Assembly (NCBI RefSeq): GCF_014656545.1
Contig: NZ_BNDS01000017.1
Coordinates: 1 to 64,000, forward strand
DNA length: 64,000 bases
Direction of reading: 5' to 3'
Source of the DNA: Neobacillus kokaensis
GTDB taxonomy: Bacteria > Bacillota > Bacilli > Bacillales > Cytobacillaceae
Shown here in pieces: positions 1 through 9,444 of this stretch (the first letter of the stretch is position 1; each line of letters begins with the position of its first letter). A program made the translations under genes and the position numbers. A model generated the notes under the pieces. It worked only from the letters and a program-made list of their open reading frames with translations. It did not search any database and was not told the origin of the DNA.

Positions 1-32
1 AGCTAGTTTTGGCCCAGCCTCCATATTGTTGC

Positions 33-200
33 TTACACATATTTCCGGTTGTAATCATAGAGAAGACCCAATAGACCAGCAAGTCCAATTAACATCATGC
101 CCAGTTCCATTTTTCCTACCGCCTTTTGCCCAATGAAAATCAATGCCAAACTCAGAACAAGAACAATCAGTTTGATCATAATTATAAGACTAGCCTTCAT
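33..200 (-). CDS. small hydrophobic membrane protein downstream of GH112
   Basis: A 55-residue protein, mostly hydrophobic, with two likely membrane segments (about residues 4-24 and 30-47) and a short charged tail ending DYNRKYV. I chose the ATG at 200 because GGGAGG lies 9 nt upstream; an ATG three codons earlier is too close to that site. It overlaps the stop of the GH112 gene by 11 nt, so it is translated with the operon. I do not recognise a characterised function. Small membrane proteins of this kind occur in sugar-ABC operons, but a transporter role is inference. Confidence 0.6.
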   Translation of the reverse strand: MKASLIIMIKLIVLVLSLALIFIGQKAVGKMELGMMLIGLAGLLGLLYDYNRKYV

Positions 201-2358
201 ATGAAACATCCTCCCAGCGGATTTCACTAGGTGCTAATGTCACTTCTTTACTGTTGCCGTTTCCATCATAAACGAGTGTTGTCTGTTCTCTCATCGAATT
301 GTTGACCAGCGCCGCTTTTCCGATTGATGGATAGGCATGAACCTCACAATATATATTGCTGGCATGCCATTTATGGAACTCTTCTTCCTTATGCGCCGCA
401 TAATATAATGCCCGCATCAATAATCTAGTATTTTCTTCGCTGTACGGAAGCCCGGCTATATAGACGGTTCTGCCGCTGCCAAACGGATGGCTTGCCAAAT
501 GAACCTCTCCGTTCGAATACTCAATGATTTCCGTTTCCTCTGACAGGGCGTAAATATTCTTCATCCCTTCCCCGAAATCAAATGTGGTGCTGTCAGCAGA
601 AATAAAATGTTCAACGACAGGTGTGGTAAAATATTTGTCAGTCGATAAGCTATAACCAAGTTCCTTGTCTATGCCTAAGGCTGATGCCAGTTGGAAATAA
701 TGTCCCTCGTGCTGGCAGGCTGTTGGTTCTCCAATACCAATGAAGCCGCCGCCATTATAAATCCAGGCTCTTAAAGCAGTTAGTAATCTAGGATTCTTCC
801 AATACTCTCCGCCGGAAAAAGCAGTTCCTACGTCACCTGCATTGATAATCACATCCACGTCTTCTGGCACACCATTGTGGAGGACATCATCAAAGCTGAT
901 AAACGTAACATCAACGGATGCCCCGCTTAAAGATTCCAGCACACCGAGATAGGAATAGATTTGCTTATACCATAAAGCATGTGCGACCATATGAGTCTGC
1001 CAGGTCCTCAGACCGCCCCATGCATTTAAAATGGCTACCTTCAAGCCGCAATATGGCTTTACTCCTTTGATGGTGTCATAAATGTCACGGAATTCATCCG
1101 TCACCTGCTCAATATAGGAGACGAAATCCGGGAATTTATAAGCCAGGCTCAAATAACCTCCATAGCCGATCCGGTCAACAGGATTCCTAAGTATCGCTCT
1201 TCGGGCTGTCAGCCAGTTTTCGTTGGCTTCTATAACAGGGTTGTTACCTTCATAAAATGTATCAGGGAAGAAATATGGCAAGAATCTTCCTTCCGTATAG
1301 CTGACATGTGGAATATCAGCAATCATTCTTAATGTGGCTCCGCCGCCGACACTGCCAACAACGGCATCTAAGCCAATCTGTTCAAAATATTTCCCATATG
1401 GTTCGGTTCCAATCCAGTTATCGCCAAGAAACATCATCGCTTCTTTTCCGCTTTCATGGACGATGTCGACAAGCTTTTTGGCTTCTTCGGCAACAAATTT
1501 CTGGACAAAATCCATATACTCTAAATACGTTTTTGTCGGGACACGGAAGGCAGTATTATAATACCCTTGATCAACAATGTCCTCTGGTCGTAAGCGATAG
1601 CCCTTTTCCTTCTCAAACGCGTCCATTGCAGCTACAGAGATACTTGCTCCGTATCCAAACCAATCGACAAATTTCTCCTTGCCGAGATTGTTGAAGACGA
1701 GGGTAAAATGGTAGAAGAATGTTGTGAATCTGACCACATCGGTATCTGGATTGTCCTGCAGCCATTGTTTAAGATAGCTCGCCATATATTGATTAGAGTG
1801 CGGCCCTCTGACATCAAACGGAATGTCATGCGGCTTATCGCCCCAGTTATTCGTGATATGATTGTACATTTGGGTCGGATCCCAAATGGCAAAAACAAGG
1901 AAGGAAACCGTATATTCATGCCATGGAATCGCATTTGTAATCACAACTCGATTGGTCCTTGCATTTACGTCCCAATCGCTGACATTCACTACTTCTCCGG
2001 TGGTCCGGTCAATGACCTCCCAATACTTCTTCGGATCATGAAGATAATCAGGCTGTAATTGCTCAGCAAAATAACCTTTCATAAAATCAATTTCGAGCGT
2101 GCTATCAAGTGCAGTATTGAACAAACTCATCAAGTAAAGCTGCTGGCATTCTTCCATATGCTGCTCGGCAAACTCATTATGACCACGGGCAACAAAATAC
2201 GTCGTATAAATCTTTGCATCCAGTTGTTTAATCTCATTGTCCAGCTTCGTCCCGTCACTGTCACGAATGGCATCTGCACCCCAACGCTCCATCAATTCCT
2301 TCGTTTCCGCCAAGAAGTTTTCTTCACTCGGCAGTGTCACACGACCATTTTTCTTCAT
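190..2358 (-). CDS. lnpA: 1,3-beta-galactosyl-N-acetylhexosamine phosphorylase (GH112)
   Basis: A 722-residue cytoplasmic enzyme of the GNB/LNB phosphorylase family (EC 2.4.1.211). The family converts galacto-N-biose or lacto-N-biose plus phosphate to galactose-1-phosphate and GalNAc or GlcNAc. Length and architecture fit: an N-terminal barrel region followed by a flavodoxin-like C-terminal half. The Asp in FLGDNWIG falls at residue 313, matching the general-acid Asp313 numbering of the Bifidobacterium longum enzyme as I recall it. There is no signal peptide. The ATG at 2358 has AGGAGG upstream. It is the fourth gene of the operon binding protein - permease - permease - phosphorylase, so the imported disaccharide is probably its substrate. 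Kinase, GalT and GalE steps are not visible and may lie left of the window. Preference for GNB versus LNB cannot be read here. Confidence 0.93.
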   Translation of the reverse strand: MKKNGRVTLPSEENFLAETKELMERWGADAIRDSDGTKLDNEIKQLDAKIYTTYFVARGHNEFAEQHMEECQQLYLMSLFNTALDSTLEIDFMKGYFAEQLQPDYLHDPKKYWEVIDRTTGEVVNVSDWDVNARTNRVVITNAIPWHEYTVSFLVFAIWDPTQMYNHITNNWGDKPHDIPFDVRGPHSNQYMASYLKQWLQDNPDTDVVRFTTFFYHFTLVFNNLGKEKFVDWFGYGASISVAAMDAFEKEKGYRLRPEDIVDQGYYNTAFRVPTKTYLEYMDFVQKFVAEEAKKLVDIVHESGKEAMMFLGDNWIGTEPYGKYFEQIGLDAVVGSVGGGATLRMIADIPHVSYTEGRFLPYFFPDTFYEGNNPVIEANENWLTARRAILRNPVDRIGYGGYLSLAYKFPDFVSYIEQVTDEFRDIYDTIKGVKPYCGLKVAILNAWGGLRTWQTHMVAHALWYKQIYSYLGVLESLSGASVDVTFISFDDVLHNGVPEDVDVIINAGDVGTAFSGGEYWKNPRLLTALRAWIYNGGGFIGIGEPTACQHEGHYFQLASALGIDKELGYSLSTDKYFTTPVVEHFISADSTTFDFGEGMKNIYALSEETEIIEYSNGEVHLASHPFGSGRTVYIAGLPYSEENTRLLMRALYYAAHKEEEFHKWHASNIYCEVHAYPSIGKAALVNNSMREQTTLVYDGNGNSKEVTLAPSEIRWEDVSYEG

Positions 2359-2371
2359 GTAGTTCGCCCTC

Positions 2372-3253
2372 CTAGTCTTTTAGTCCGCCAAGGGTCATCC
2401 CTTGTGTCAATTTCTTTTGAACAATCATATACAAAATCAACGTCGGCAGCATGACGAGAACCATCCCTGCATACATTTGCCCATAATTAGCTGCTGACTT
2501 TTGCGCTGCCATTAAGTTCATCAGCCCAACCGGCAATGTTTTATTTGGACCGGGAATCAAGGTTAAAGCAATAATATATTCATTCCAGAAGGCAAGAAAA
2601 TTAAATAAGATGACCGCAATGATACTCGGACGGGCCATTGGAATCATAATCGAAATCATGGTTTTAAAATAACCTGCCCCATCGACCAATGCTGCTTCCT
2701 CATAGGTCGTTGGCAGCGACTGAAAATAACTCGATAATAAGTAAATCGTAAATGGTAATGCAGTTGCTGCATAGACCACTGCTAAGACAAATAAATTATC
2801 CAGCAGAAATCCATCGCCGAGTTGGGTGCGAAAAAAATTATCTCCGTCCAATAACATTAAGAAAATCGGTACAACAATATAATTCACGTTGATAAATAAT
2901 CCTGCTTTAAATAAGGAATTCATGAATTTGCTGCCTCTAAAGGTATAGCGGGCAAGCACATATGCGGCCGGCAAGGCTACTACTAGTAAAATCAACAGTG
3001 CCAAAGCAGTAACCATGACAGAATTCAGCATATACGTCCCCATGTTTGCCTTTTGAAACGCATCTATGAAGTTTTGAAAATAGAAACCTTCCGGCACGGA
3101 CCATGGGCTTCCGTAAAATTCCTTGTTTTGCTTAATGGAAGCAAGGAACACCCATCCGACCGGAACGATGATTGAAATCGCTAAAGTAACCAATGCAACA
3201 TATATAAATATTCGATAAATTTTCTCAGCACTTGCTGCTTTTTGATTATTCAT
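2372..3253 (-). CDS. CUT1 sugar ABC transporter permease (MalG type)
   Basis: A 293-residue integral membrane protein with six predicted helices and the EAA-loop signature of binding-protein-dependent permeases (EEAALVDGAGYFKTMISIMIP, about residues 185-205). It ends TLGGLKD, a typical ending of MalG/LacG-like permeases. The ATG at 3253 follows AGGGGG. It lies 15 nt after the first permease and 13 nt before the GH112 gene, so all are co-transcribed. It is expected to import galacto-N-biose-type disaccharides with its partner. No ATPase is encoded here; a shared MsmX-type ATPase elsewhere is the usual arrangement in Bacillus. Confidence 0.9.
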   Translation of the reverse strand: MNNQKAASAEKIYRIFIYVALVTLAISIIVPVGWVFLASIKQNKEFYGSPWSVPEGFYFQNFIDAFQKANMGTYMLNSVMVTALALLILLVVALPAAYVLARYTFRGSKFMNSLFKAGLFINVNYIVVPIFLMLLDGDNFFRTQLGDGFLLDNLFVLAVVYAATALPFTIYLLSSYFQSLPTTYEEAALVDGAGYFKTMISIMIPMARPSIIAVILFNFLAFWNEYIIALTLIPGPNKTLPVGLMNLMAAQKSAANYGQMYAGMVLVMLPTLILYMIVQKKLTQGMTLGGLKD

Positions 3254-3267
3254 TGTATACGGACCCC

Positions 3268-4158
3268 CTAATACTCCAGTACGTCCCGTTTGGTGACTTG
3301 ACTAATGACCGCCGATAAGATAAAGGAAAACAAGAAGATGACTACCCCGATTGCCATTCCGTAACCATAGGAAGAATTCGTGTATGCCTGCTTGTACATA
3401 TAGCTTAAAAACACCTCTGTTGCTCCATCAGGTCCTCCCCCTGTCATGGCTTGAACAAGAAGGAAACTTAAGTTAATGGTACTAATAATAAAGAAGGTTA
3501 ATGTCGTACGAATGTTATGCCAAATCAATGGTAAGGTAATACTGAAAAATTGTCTGATCCGGCCTGCTCCCTCTAAAGAAGAAGCTTCATAAAAGCTTTC
3601 CGGAATACTCGCCATACTTGACATATACATGACCATGTAATACCCTATTGCCTGCCAAATGAGGGCGCCGCCGATACTATAAATGGCAATCTGTTGGTTG
3701 CCAAGCCACATTTTCTGCAGATGGTCTAGATGAAATAGGCTTAAGATATTATTCAGCAAACCTGTCGTTGGGTCATACACTGCAGAGAATATCCCCGCAA
3801 TAACAACAATGGACAAGATATTCGGGATATAGAAGATAATTCGAAAAAAGCTATTACCCTTCATATTTTCTCTTGTTAACAAGCTGGCGAACAAGATCGC
3901 AACCACCATGGTGATGATTGTCACTAACACAATTAGGACAATGCTGTTTTGCAGGGATCGAATGAAGTTTTCATCATTCCATAGGATCTTGAAGTTGTTA
4001 AACCCGACAAATTCCTTATTGTTTGAAAACCCGCCCCACTTATACATGGACATTCGGAATACCTGAATAGTAGGAACAATCATAAAAAGGGTTAACAAAA
4101 TCAGAGAGGGGACTGTACAAACAAAAATAAACATTCTTTTTGCTGCTGTTTTGCTCAT
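3268..4158 (-). CDS. CUT1 sugar ABC transporter permease (MalF type)
   Basis: A 296-residue permease with an N-terminal membrane helix, the start of the helix bundle around residue 70 and an EAA loop (YEASSLEGAGRIRQFFSITLP, about residues 191-211). It ends QVTKRDVLEY. It pairs with the next gene to form the transmembrane heterodimer. The gene begins about 67 nt after the binding-protein gene, and that gap contains a strong stem-loop. Context with GH112 suggests import of Gal-beta-1,3-HexNAc disaccharides; this is inferred from position, not from the permease sequence. Confidence 0.9.
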   Translation of the reverse strand: MSKTAAKRMFIFVCTVPSLILLTLFMIVPTIQVFRMSMYKWGGFSNNKEFVGFNNFKILWNDENFIRSLQNSIVLIVLVTIITMVVAILFASLLTRENMKGNSFFRIIFYIPNILSIVVIAGIFSAVYDPTTGLLNNILSLFHLDHLQKMWLGNQQIAIYSIGGALIWQAIGYYMVMYMSSMASIPESFYEASSLEGAGRIRQFFSITLPLIWHNIRTTLTFFIISTINLSFLLVQAMTGGGPDGATEVFLSYMYKQAYTNSSYGYGMAIGVVIFLFSFILSAVISQVTKRDVLEY

Positions 4159-4180
4159 TGCTTTTCACCTCTTGTAATAA

Positions 4181-4215
4181 ATATAACGGTGAGAAATCGG
4201 ACCTCACCGTTATAT
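4181..4215 (-). other. intercistronic stem-loop after binding-protein gene
   Basis: A perfect 13-bp inverted repeat (ATATAACGGTGAG and its complement) around a 9-nt loop, between the binding-protein and permease genes. On the minus strand no U-tract follows, so it is more likely an mRNA-stabilising or processing hairpin than a terminator. Such hairpins commonly raise binding-protein levels above permease levels. Confidence 0.6.
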
Positions 4216-4225
4216 GAGTGAACTG

Positions 4226-5560
4226 TTATTTTAATGCTGCGCGCAATTTATCGCTTGCTTTTTCAACTGCGTCCTGCCATTGTTTCACTGTTTTATCACC
4301 TGTTACAATACTATCAATGGTATGGAATAACGTATCTGCCATACTGACACCTTCTACAGCTTCTGTTGCAGCAAATCCGCCCATCCCTGCTTTTGCACCG
4401 TTATCATAGATGCTATAGAAGAGTTTGTTTTCACCGGATAGCTTGTCAGACATTCCTTTGATTGGCTGGACTGCTCCGGACTGTGCAAAAATATCTGCTG
4501 CTTTATCAGAGTATACAAATGTTAAGAAATCCTTTGCTGCATCTTTGTTTTTCGCTTGTGCTGGAATCCACATTTGCTCAAAGAATGTAAAGGCATAGCG
4601 GTCACCGCCACTTTCCAAAGCCGGCAGCGAAGTCATTCCCCATTCAAAATTCTTAGCTCTTGGTGCATCTTTCATTTCCCCAACAACCCAAGTACCATTT
4701 GGCATGAATAATGCTTTGTTATCTAGGATTAATTGCTGGTTTTTCGTATAGTCCTTATCATTCGCATTTGCTACTGTTGTCGGAGCCGTATATTTGGCCA
4801 ACTTGCCAACAATATCAAAAGCCTTCGCCGCTTCTGGTGTTTTCCAAATTCCATCTTCGTATTTCATGGCTTTATTATAGAATTCCGGACCGCCGGCTTC
4901 TAACAGAAGGGAATAGAAGAAGGCATCAAAGTATCCTGTTGTTGGGTACGTAAACAAAGAAATTCCTTCTGCTTTAGCTTTATCGCCCAACGCCCACATC
5001 TCATCCCATGTCTTTGGCACTTCCCAGCCTTTTTCTTTAAATAAAGCTGCATTATAGAATAATCCTGTTGGGCTGTAGAACATTGGAGCCATGTATGTTT
5101 TCCCGTCATTATACGGGTTAGTTGCCAGTGTATCTGTGAAGCCAGGCACCAGCTTGTCTTTTACGGGTACTTCTTCCCCGTAAACTTTCTTATCTAGTAC
5201 ATCAGTTAGATCTTCTAATGCTTTATCTTTAATCAATGTTTCAGTAAGGGCCATTTTCCTGCCCGTTGCCAATAACACGACATCCGGATAGTTCCCTGCC
5301 TTCATGTTAGGGCTAATTACATCTTCAAGGTTTTTATCCGCTGTTAATTTAATTTCAACGTCTGGATTTACCTCTCTATAGGCATCAACTATTTTGGTCC
5401 ACATATCCTTGCCATAAGCCGATTCAAGCGCCGCTACCTCGAGAGTTTGCTTTTTCTCAGAGGTTTCTCCTCCTGATGAGGTCTCATTCTTACTTTGACA
5501 GGCAATTAAACTTAATGATAACAAGGCTGACATTCCTGCTAAAAACAGTTTCTTCTTCAT
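4226..5560 (-). CDS. sugar ABC transporter substrate-binding lipoprotein (CUT1)
   Basis: A 444-residue extracellular lipoprotein. It has a signal peptide MKKKLFLAGMSALLSLSL with lipobox LIAC and lipidation at Cys21, then a Ser/Glu-rich linker and a family 1 solute-binding domain. It is the first gene of the operon and has a good promoter and GGAGG ribosome site upstream. The neighbouring GH112 enzyme suggests the ligand is galacto-N-biose or lacto-N-biose. The ligand itself cannot be read from the sequence. Confidence 0.9.
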   Translation of the reverse strand: MKKKLFLAGMSALLSLSLIACQSKNETSSGGETSEKKQTLEVAALESAYGKDMWTKIVDAYREVNPDVEIKLTADKNLEDVISPNMKAGNYPDVVLLATGRKMALTETLIKDKALEDLTDVLDKKVYGEEVPVKDKLVPGFTDTLATNPYNDGKTYMAPMFYSPTGLFYNAALFKEKGWEVPKTWDEMWALGDKAKAEGISLFTYPTTGYFDAFFYSLLLEAGGPEFYNKAMKYEDGIWKTPEAAKAFDIVGKLAKYTAPTTVANANDKDYTKNQQLILDNKALFMPNGTWVVGEMKDAPRAKNFEWGMTSLPALESGGDRYAFTFFEQMWIPAQAKNKDAAKDFLTFVYSDKAADIFAQSGAVQPIKGMSDKLSGENKLFYSIYDNGAKAGMGGFAATEAVEGVSMADTLFHTIDSIVTGDKTVKQWQDAVEKASDKLRAALK

Positions 5561-5596
5561 CTTTTCCGTCCTCCTTTTTTACTATTTCTAAATAAA

Positions 5597-5625
5597 AGTA
5601 TACAAACCGAAAAGCGCTTTCACAA
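5597..5625 (-). promoter_or_regulatory. sigma-A promoter of the GH112 transport operon
   Basis: TTGTGA (5620-5625), 17-nt spacer, TATACT (5597-5602) on the minus strand, about 30 nt before the coding start. It matches 4/6 and 5/6 of the sigma-A consensus. Confidence 0.6.
5609..5622 (-). promoter_or_regulatory. cre-like CcpA operator overlapping the -35
   Basis: TGAAAGCGCTTTTC on the minus strand, one mismatch from a TGAAARCGYTTWCW-type cre. It overlaps the -35 and spacer of the operon promoter, where CcpA binding would block RNA polymerase. This suggests carbon catabolite repression. Confidence 0.6.
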
Positions 5626-5731
5626 TCAACATTTTGTTATGTTTTTTAGATATGTTGCTTTCCGTTGTAATAATCTACTAAAAAATTTATAGTATTAATA
5701 ATCGATGCTTTTTTATGGAGGGGGACGTGAT

Positions 5732-6604
5732 TTGTCGAATGAAATTTATGAAATTCCACAGTCTAAGCGAGAACATCTTCCTGTCAAACTTCTTTATGTA
5801 ACCAAAGCAAAATATGATACGGATTGGCACAGCACCAATCATACTCATCACTTTACAGAGCTATTGTATATTACCAAGGGGAAAGGGACATTTATCTTTT
5901 CGAAACAAGAGGTTTTCGTCAGAGAGCATGATATGATTATTATCAATCCAAATACCGAGCATACAGAAAAGTCCAATCCCATGGACCCGCTTGAGTACAT
6001 TGCACTTGGAATTCAAGGAATGGCTTTTTCTTCACCTGATCTTCCAGGTGGACAAGTTTCCTTTTTCAATCTTACACAGGATAAGAATTTCTACCTTCTT
6101 TATCTTAATCAATTAATGGAAGAAGTAGAAAATCAAAAAGAAAACTATGAGTTAATCGTCCATAATCTATTAGAAAATTTATTACTAAAAATGATGAGAA
6201 AAAATCCGTTAAATCTAGAGAAGGTCTCCCATCCGGAAAAAATCAGTAAAGATGTGGCCTTTATAAAACATTACATCAAGCAGAATTTTCGTGAAAAAAT
6301 TAATCTTGATATTTTAGCGGAAGCGGGGCATATCAATAAATATTACCTCGCGCACTCCTTTAAAAAATCAGTCGGAGTTTCTCCCATTGAGTACTTAATT
6401 CGTACCCGAATCCGGGAAAGTAAAATTTTACTTGAAACGACGAACTACCCAATTTCTGATATTTCATCTATCACTGGATTTTCTTCCCAGTCATTTTTTG
6501 CACAATCCTTTAAACGAGTGACGAATCTATCACCTTCACAATACCGAAACATGAAAAACAGCAGTAAGAAGAATAAGGGTAGCAGCCCAAAAGATAAAAG
6601 TTAA
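5732..6604 (+). CDS. AraC family transcriptional regulator
   Basis: A 290-residue regulator with an N-terminal cupin-like sugar-sensing domain (histidines in TNHTHHFTELLYI) and a C-terminal double helix-turn-helix. The second HTH carries the family signature SSITGFSSQSFFAQSFKR followed by SPSQYR. I chose the TTG at 5732 because GGAGGGGG ends 7 nt before it; an upstream ATG at 5705 has no ribosome site. It is divergent from the GH112 transport operon and probably activates it in response to the imported disaccharide. The intergenic region is about 170 nt. Confidence 0.85.
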   Translation: MSNEIYEIPQSKREHLPVKLLYVTKAKYDTDWHSTNHTHHFTELLYITKGKGTFIFSKQEVFVREHDMIIINPNTEHTEKSNPMDPLEYIALGIQGMAFSSPDLPGGQVSFFNLTQDKNFYLLYLNQLMEEVENQKENYELIVHNLLENLLLKMMRKNPLNLEKVSHPEKISKDVAFIKHYIKQNFREKINLDILAEAGHINKYYLAHSFKKSVGVSPIEYLIRTRIRESKILLETTNYPISDISSITGFSSQSFFAQSFKRVTNLSPSQYRNMKNSSKKNKGSSPKDKS

Positions 6605-6623
6605 GCGGAAGAAAAGGACAGGT

Positions 6624-6677
6624 AAAAAAAGAGGCTGTCTTCTAAAGTACTAAACTATACTTTAGAAGACAGCCTCT
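6624..6677 (-). terminator. rho-independent terminator of the GH35 operon
   Basis: A 19-bp perfect inverted repeat (6631-6649 and 6658-6676) followed on the minus strand by seven U residues. It lies about 120 nt after the GH35 stop codon. The plus-strand side lacks a T-tract, so it serves the minus-strand genes. Confidence 0.85.
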
Positions 6678-6795
6678 AGGGGCATATTAGTCTGGGCATG
6701 CTGTTATCAATTCCTTGGCACATGCCCATATCATGTAACAACGATTACATCGTTACCATTGCCTTTCCCCAATTCGGTATACCGATATTAAATAC

Positions 6796-9372
6796 TTACA
6801 TACTGCTTTTTTCCATATTAGTTATTGGAGTAAAGGATTGAATAGATATCCCATCCGGCACCTGTCCTTCTTCATCAAAAATGATTAATTCATTCTGATG
6901 CTTTAACAAGGATGCTGGAATTTTATATTCCTCCTGCGGCCCAACGTTCCAATATCTTCCTAAACAGAATCCATTGACCCAAAAACAGCCTTTGCTCATT
7001 TGGTCAAAACGAATCTTGATAATCGAGCCTTGGTCCGGTGACCAGTTAAAATGACTCTTATACCAGCGTGGAACTACAGTTGATTTTGAAGGCTGCGCTA
7101 ATGTCCGCCATTCCTTCGCTTCCTCAACCCTTGCCAAGGATTTCATTTTCCAATGAAGAATTTGCTCTTCTTCATTGAATAAATATAGGTCGAATCGACG
7201 AATGCTTGAAATCCCCTGCACATCAAAATCCAACACATTCTCACCCTGCTGCAGGACCTCACTTAAATCTGCAATACCATATACAGCACTGTTTCTGGAC
7301 CAGCCTGTTTGACATTCCATCAGTACTTCTACAGACTTACCATTTACCTTTACTCGGGAAACTCCTTCACCCACAAGGACAGCTCTGTCATACCCGTCAT
7401 TTACAAACGTTTTTAAGAACCCAATCCTTCCGCCGATTCCCGGAATCTTTGATAGATGATGGTACGCTCCACATCCTTCAACCTGCCAGTTGTCTCTTAA
7501 CGATACATACTTGCCTCCGATTGCTGGTGCTTCACTAATCCCTTTTGGTTCCCCCATCGCTTGGGTAAAGTTGAAACGTCCCATATTTTGAACGAGACAG
7601 GTTAACTTATTTGTCCCTTGCTTTACTTGGACGTCAATCGTTGCTGCCCCAAGTTTGCTAAGTTTTCCAGCATATTGATCATTGCAGAAGACCATTACCG
7701 GATCTTCGATTCTTGGGAACACAATCGTCTTTTCCCCGGCTTCATCCACAGTAAACTCACTTTCATAGCCTAAATAACCGCTAAACTGACCAAACTTAGT
7801 GAAATCGAGCGGCTTATCCGCTGCTTTTACGTTTCCGCTTATAAAGCTAAGATCTTCTTCAGCCGCTTCCCACGTTAGTGAGTAGTTTGCTGAGTGCTGC
7901 TCTAACTGTGGAATGGAATCTTCCGTTAATATTCTAGAAACAACTTCAATCGAAAACGTCGATCCATCTTCAAATGAAAGCTGTACAGTTTGCGGCTTGA
8001 TGCTATGGAAAAGCTGGAACGAGATCGATCCGTCTTCCAATACCTCATATCGATTTGGCAGCGGGCATTGAATTTCTGCCTTTTGCTTAGTCTGGATAAG
8101 CAAGCTTGAACGTTGACCGGTTTCATGGTAAATCACAGCCTGATCGGATCCAAACCCAGTTGTCTGGCCTGTGAGCACTTTAATGGTGAATAGATCTTCT
8201 ACCTCGACATCACGGACAATTGGTAGAATTGCATTCGCTTCCACTGTAAATGGAATCCGTTCATGTCCATAAAAAATATGAGCTCCAGCCCGTTCATCCC
8301 CACTATTTTCAATAAAAAGCACTTCGCCGGCCGGACTTGTTACTTTCCGTGCTGAAAGGCGGTCCGGAAGCTTGATATCTGCACTTGTCTGCTCGGCATT
8401 GGTGAATATTGGCTCAAGCCAGTTCACAAACGAATGGAATCTTTTTAACACTTCGTATTTTCTTGTAGGCTGTACGTATTCATCAAGTGCTACATCATAA
8501 TCGTACGAAGTGGTTGTCAGCGTTTGTTCACCAACGGTCCTTCCGCCCCAGTGATCAAAATTTGTACCGCCAAAATACATATAATAATTAATCGCTGTAA
8601 ATCCATTGCTTAAGAGCTGATAGCACTCGCGCTCAAGATGTTCCGGTGTTTTTTGATTTGCTTTCGTACCGCCCCACTGTTCAAACCAGCCAATCCAAAA
8701 CTCCATTACTCCTTTTGGCTGATCGGTAAATCTTTCATCTAATGTCGCTGCAGCATAGTGTGAATGCGACCAAAAGTTGAGGAACTCCACTGCTCCATCT
8801 ACACCGCCGTAGCATGTAACAAATGGCACTTCTATCCCTCTTGCCTTCATTCCCTCACGGAGGTATTCCATATACGGTTTATCCGGTCTCCCGTATGCCT
8901 GAAATTCATTTTCGATTTGGACCATGATTACGGTCCCATTTTTCGTCAATTGATAGGAATCAATAATCCGAATGACTTGATCAAAATATTTGTCCACATA
9001 TTGTAAAAAGTTAGGGTCACAGGAGCGGTATTGAATATCCTTTTTTTCTGTAAGCCACCAAGGAAGACCGCCAAAATCCCATTCTGCACAAATATACGGA
9101 CCCGGTCTTACAATCGCATACAGCCCTTTGTCTGCACACAACTGTAGAAAATGGCCTAGATCCTTATCTCCTGTAAAGTCCCATTCCCCTTCATTCATTT
9201 CATGAAAGTTCCAAGGTACGTACGTTTCAATGGTATTACACCCGCCGGCTTTTGCCTTCTCTAATACTTCATCCCACTCTGCCTGCGGAAGTCGAAAATA
9301 ATGGATGGCAGCAGATAGAATAAAGGTTCGTTTATTATCAATCTTCCAGCTTTTCTTATCGTAAGTAATCAT
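6796..9372 (-). CDS. beta-galactosidase, GH35
   Basis: An 858-residue enzyme with an N-terminal GH35 barrel. The acid/base is Glu156 in QIENEFQAYG and the nucleophile is Glu224 in MEFWIGWFEQWGG. RPGPYICAEWDFGG is also typical of the family. The C-terminal half contains beta-sandwich, galactose-binding-like regions. No signal peptide is seen, so it acts in the cytoplasm on imported oligosaccharides. Several bacterial GH35 enzymes prefer beta-1,3-linked galactose, which would fit the GH112 and GH101 genes nearby; the linkage is inference. It is the last gene of the LacI-oxidoreductase-YesL-LplBCA cluster and is followed by a strong terminator. Confidence 0.9.
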   Translation of the reverse strand: MITYDKKSWKIDNKRTFILSAAIHYFRLPQAEWDEVLEKAKAGGCNTIETYVPWNFHEMNEGEWDFTGDKDLGHFLQLCADKGLYAIVRPGPYICAEWDFGGLPWWLTEKKDIQYRSCDPNFLQYVDKYFDQVIRIIDSYQLTKNGTVIMVQIENEFQAYGRPDKPYMEYLREGMKARGIEVPFVTCYGGVDGAVEFLNFWSHSHYAAATLDERFTDQPKGVMEFWIGWFEQWGGTKANQKTPEHLERECYQLLSNGFTAINYYMYFGGTNFDHWGGRTVGEQTLTTTSYDYDVALDEYVQPTRKYEVLKRFHSFVNWLEPIFTNAEQTSADIKLPDRLSARKVTSPAGEVLFIENSGDERAGAHIFYGHERIPFTVEANAILPIVRDVEVEDLFTIKVLTGQTTGFGSDQAVIYHETGQRSSLLIQTKQKAEIQCPLPNRYEVLEDGSISFQLFHSIKPQTVQLSFEDGSTFSIEVVSRILTEDSIPQLEQHSANYSLTWEAAEEDLSFISGNVKAADKPLDFTKFGQFSGYLGYESEFTVDEAGEKTIVFPRIEDPVMVFCNDQYAGKLSKLGAATIDVQVKQGTNKLTCLVQNMGRFNFTQAMGEPKGISEAPAIGGKYVSLRDNWQVEGCGAYHHLSKIPGIGGRIGFLKTFVNDGYDRAVLVGEGVSRVKVNGKSVEVLMECQTGWSRNSAVYGIADLSEVLQQGENVLDFDVQGISSIRRFDLYLFNEEEQILHWKMKSLARVEEAKEWRTLAQPSKSTVVPRWYKSHFNWSPDQGSIIKIRFDQMSKGCFWVNGFCLGRYWNVGPQEEYKIPASLLKHQNELIIFDEEGQVPDGISIQSFTPITNMEKSSM

Positions 9373-9444
9373 GATTTACCTCCGTATGATATAGTACTAA
9401 AGCTTTTACACTAAAGCTGCCAAACTAAAAATGCTGTCAGCTTG

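Noticed and set aside
1308-1694. Plus-strand ORFs opposite GH112 and similar shadow ORFs throughout
   Set aside because: They lie antisense to clearly conserved genes and lack recognisable products.
4181-4215. Stem-loop as a true terminator of the binding-protein gene
   Set aside because: There is no U-tract after it on the minus strand and the permease genes follow in the same operon; a stabilising hairpin fits better.
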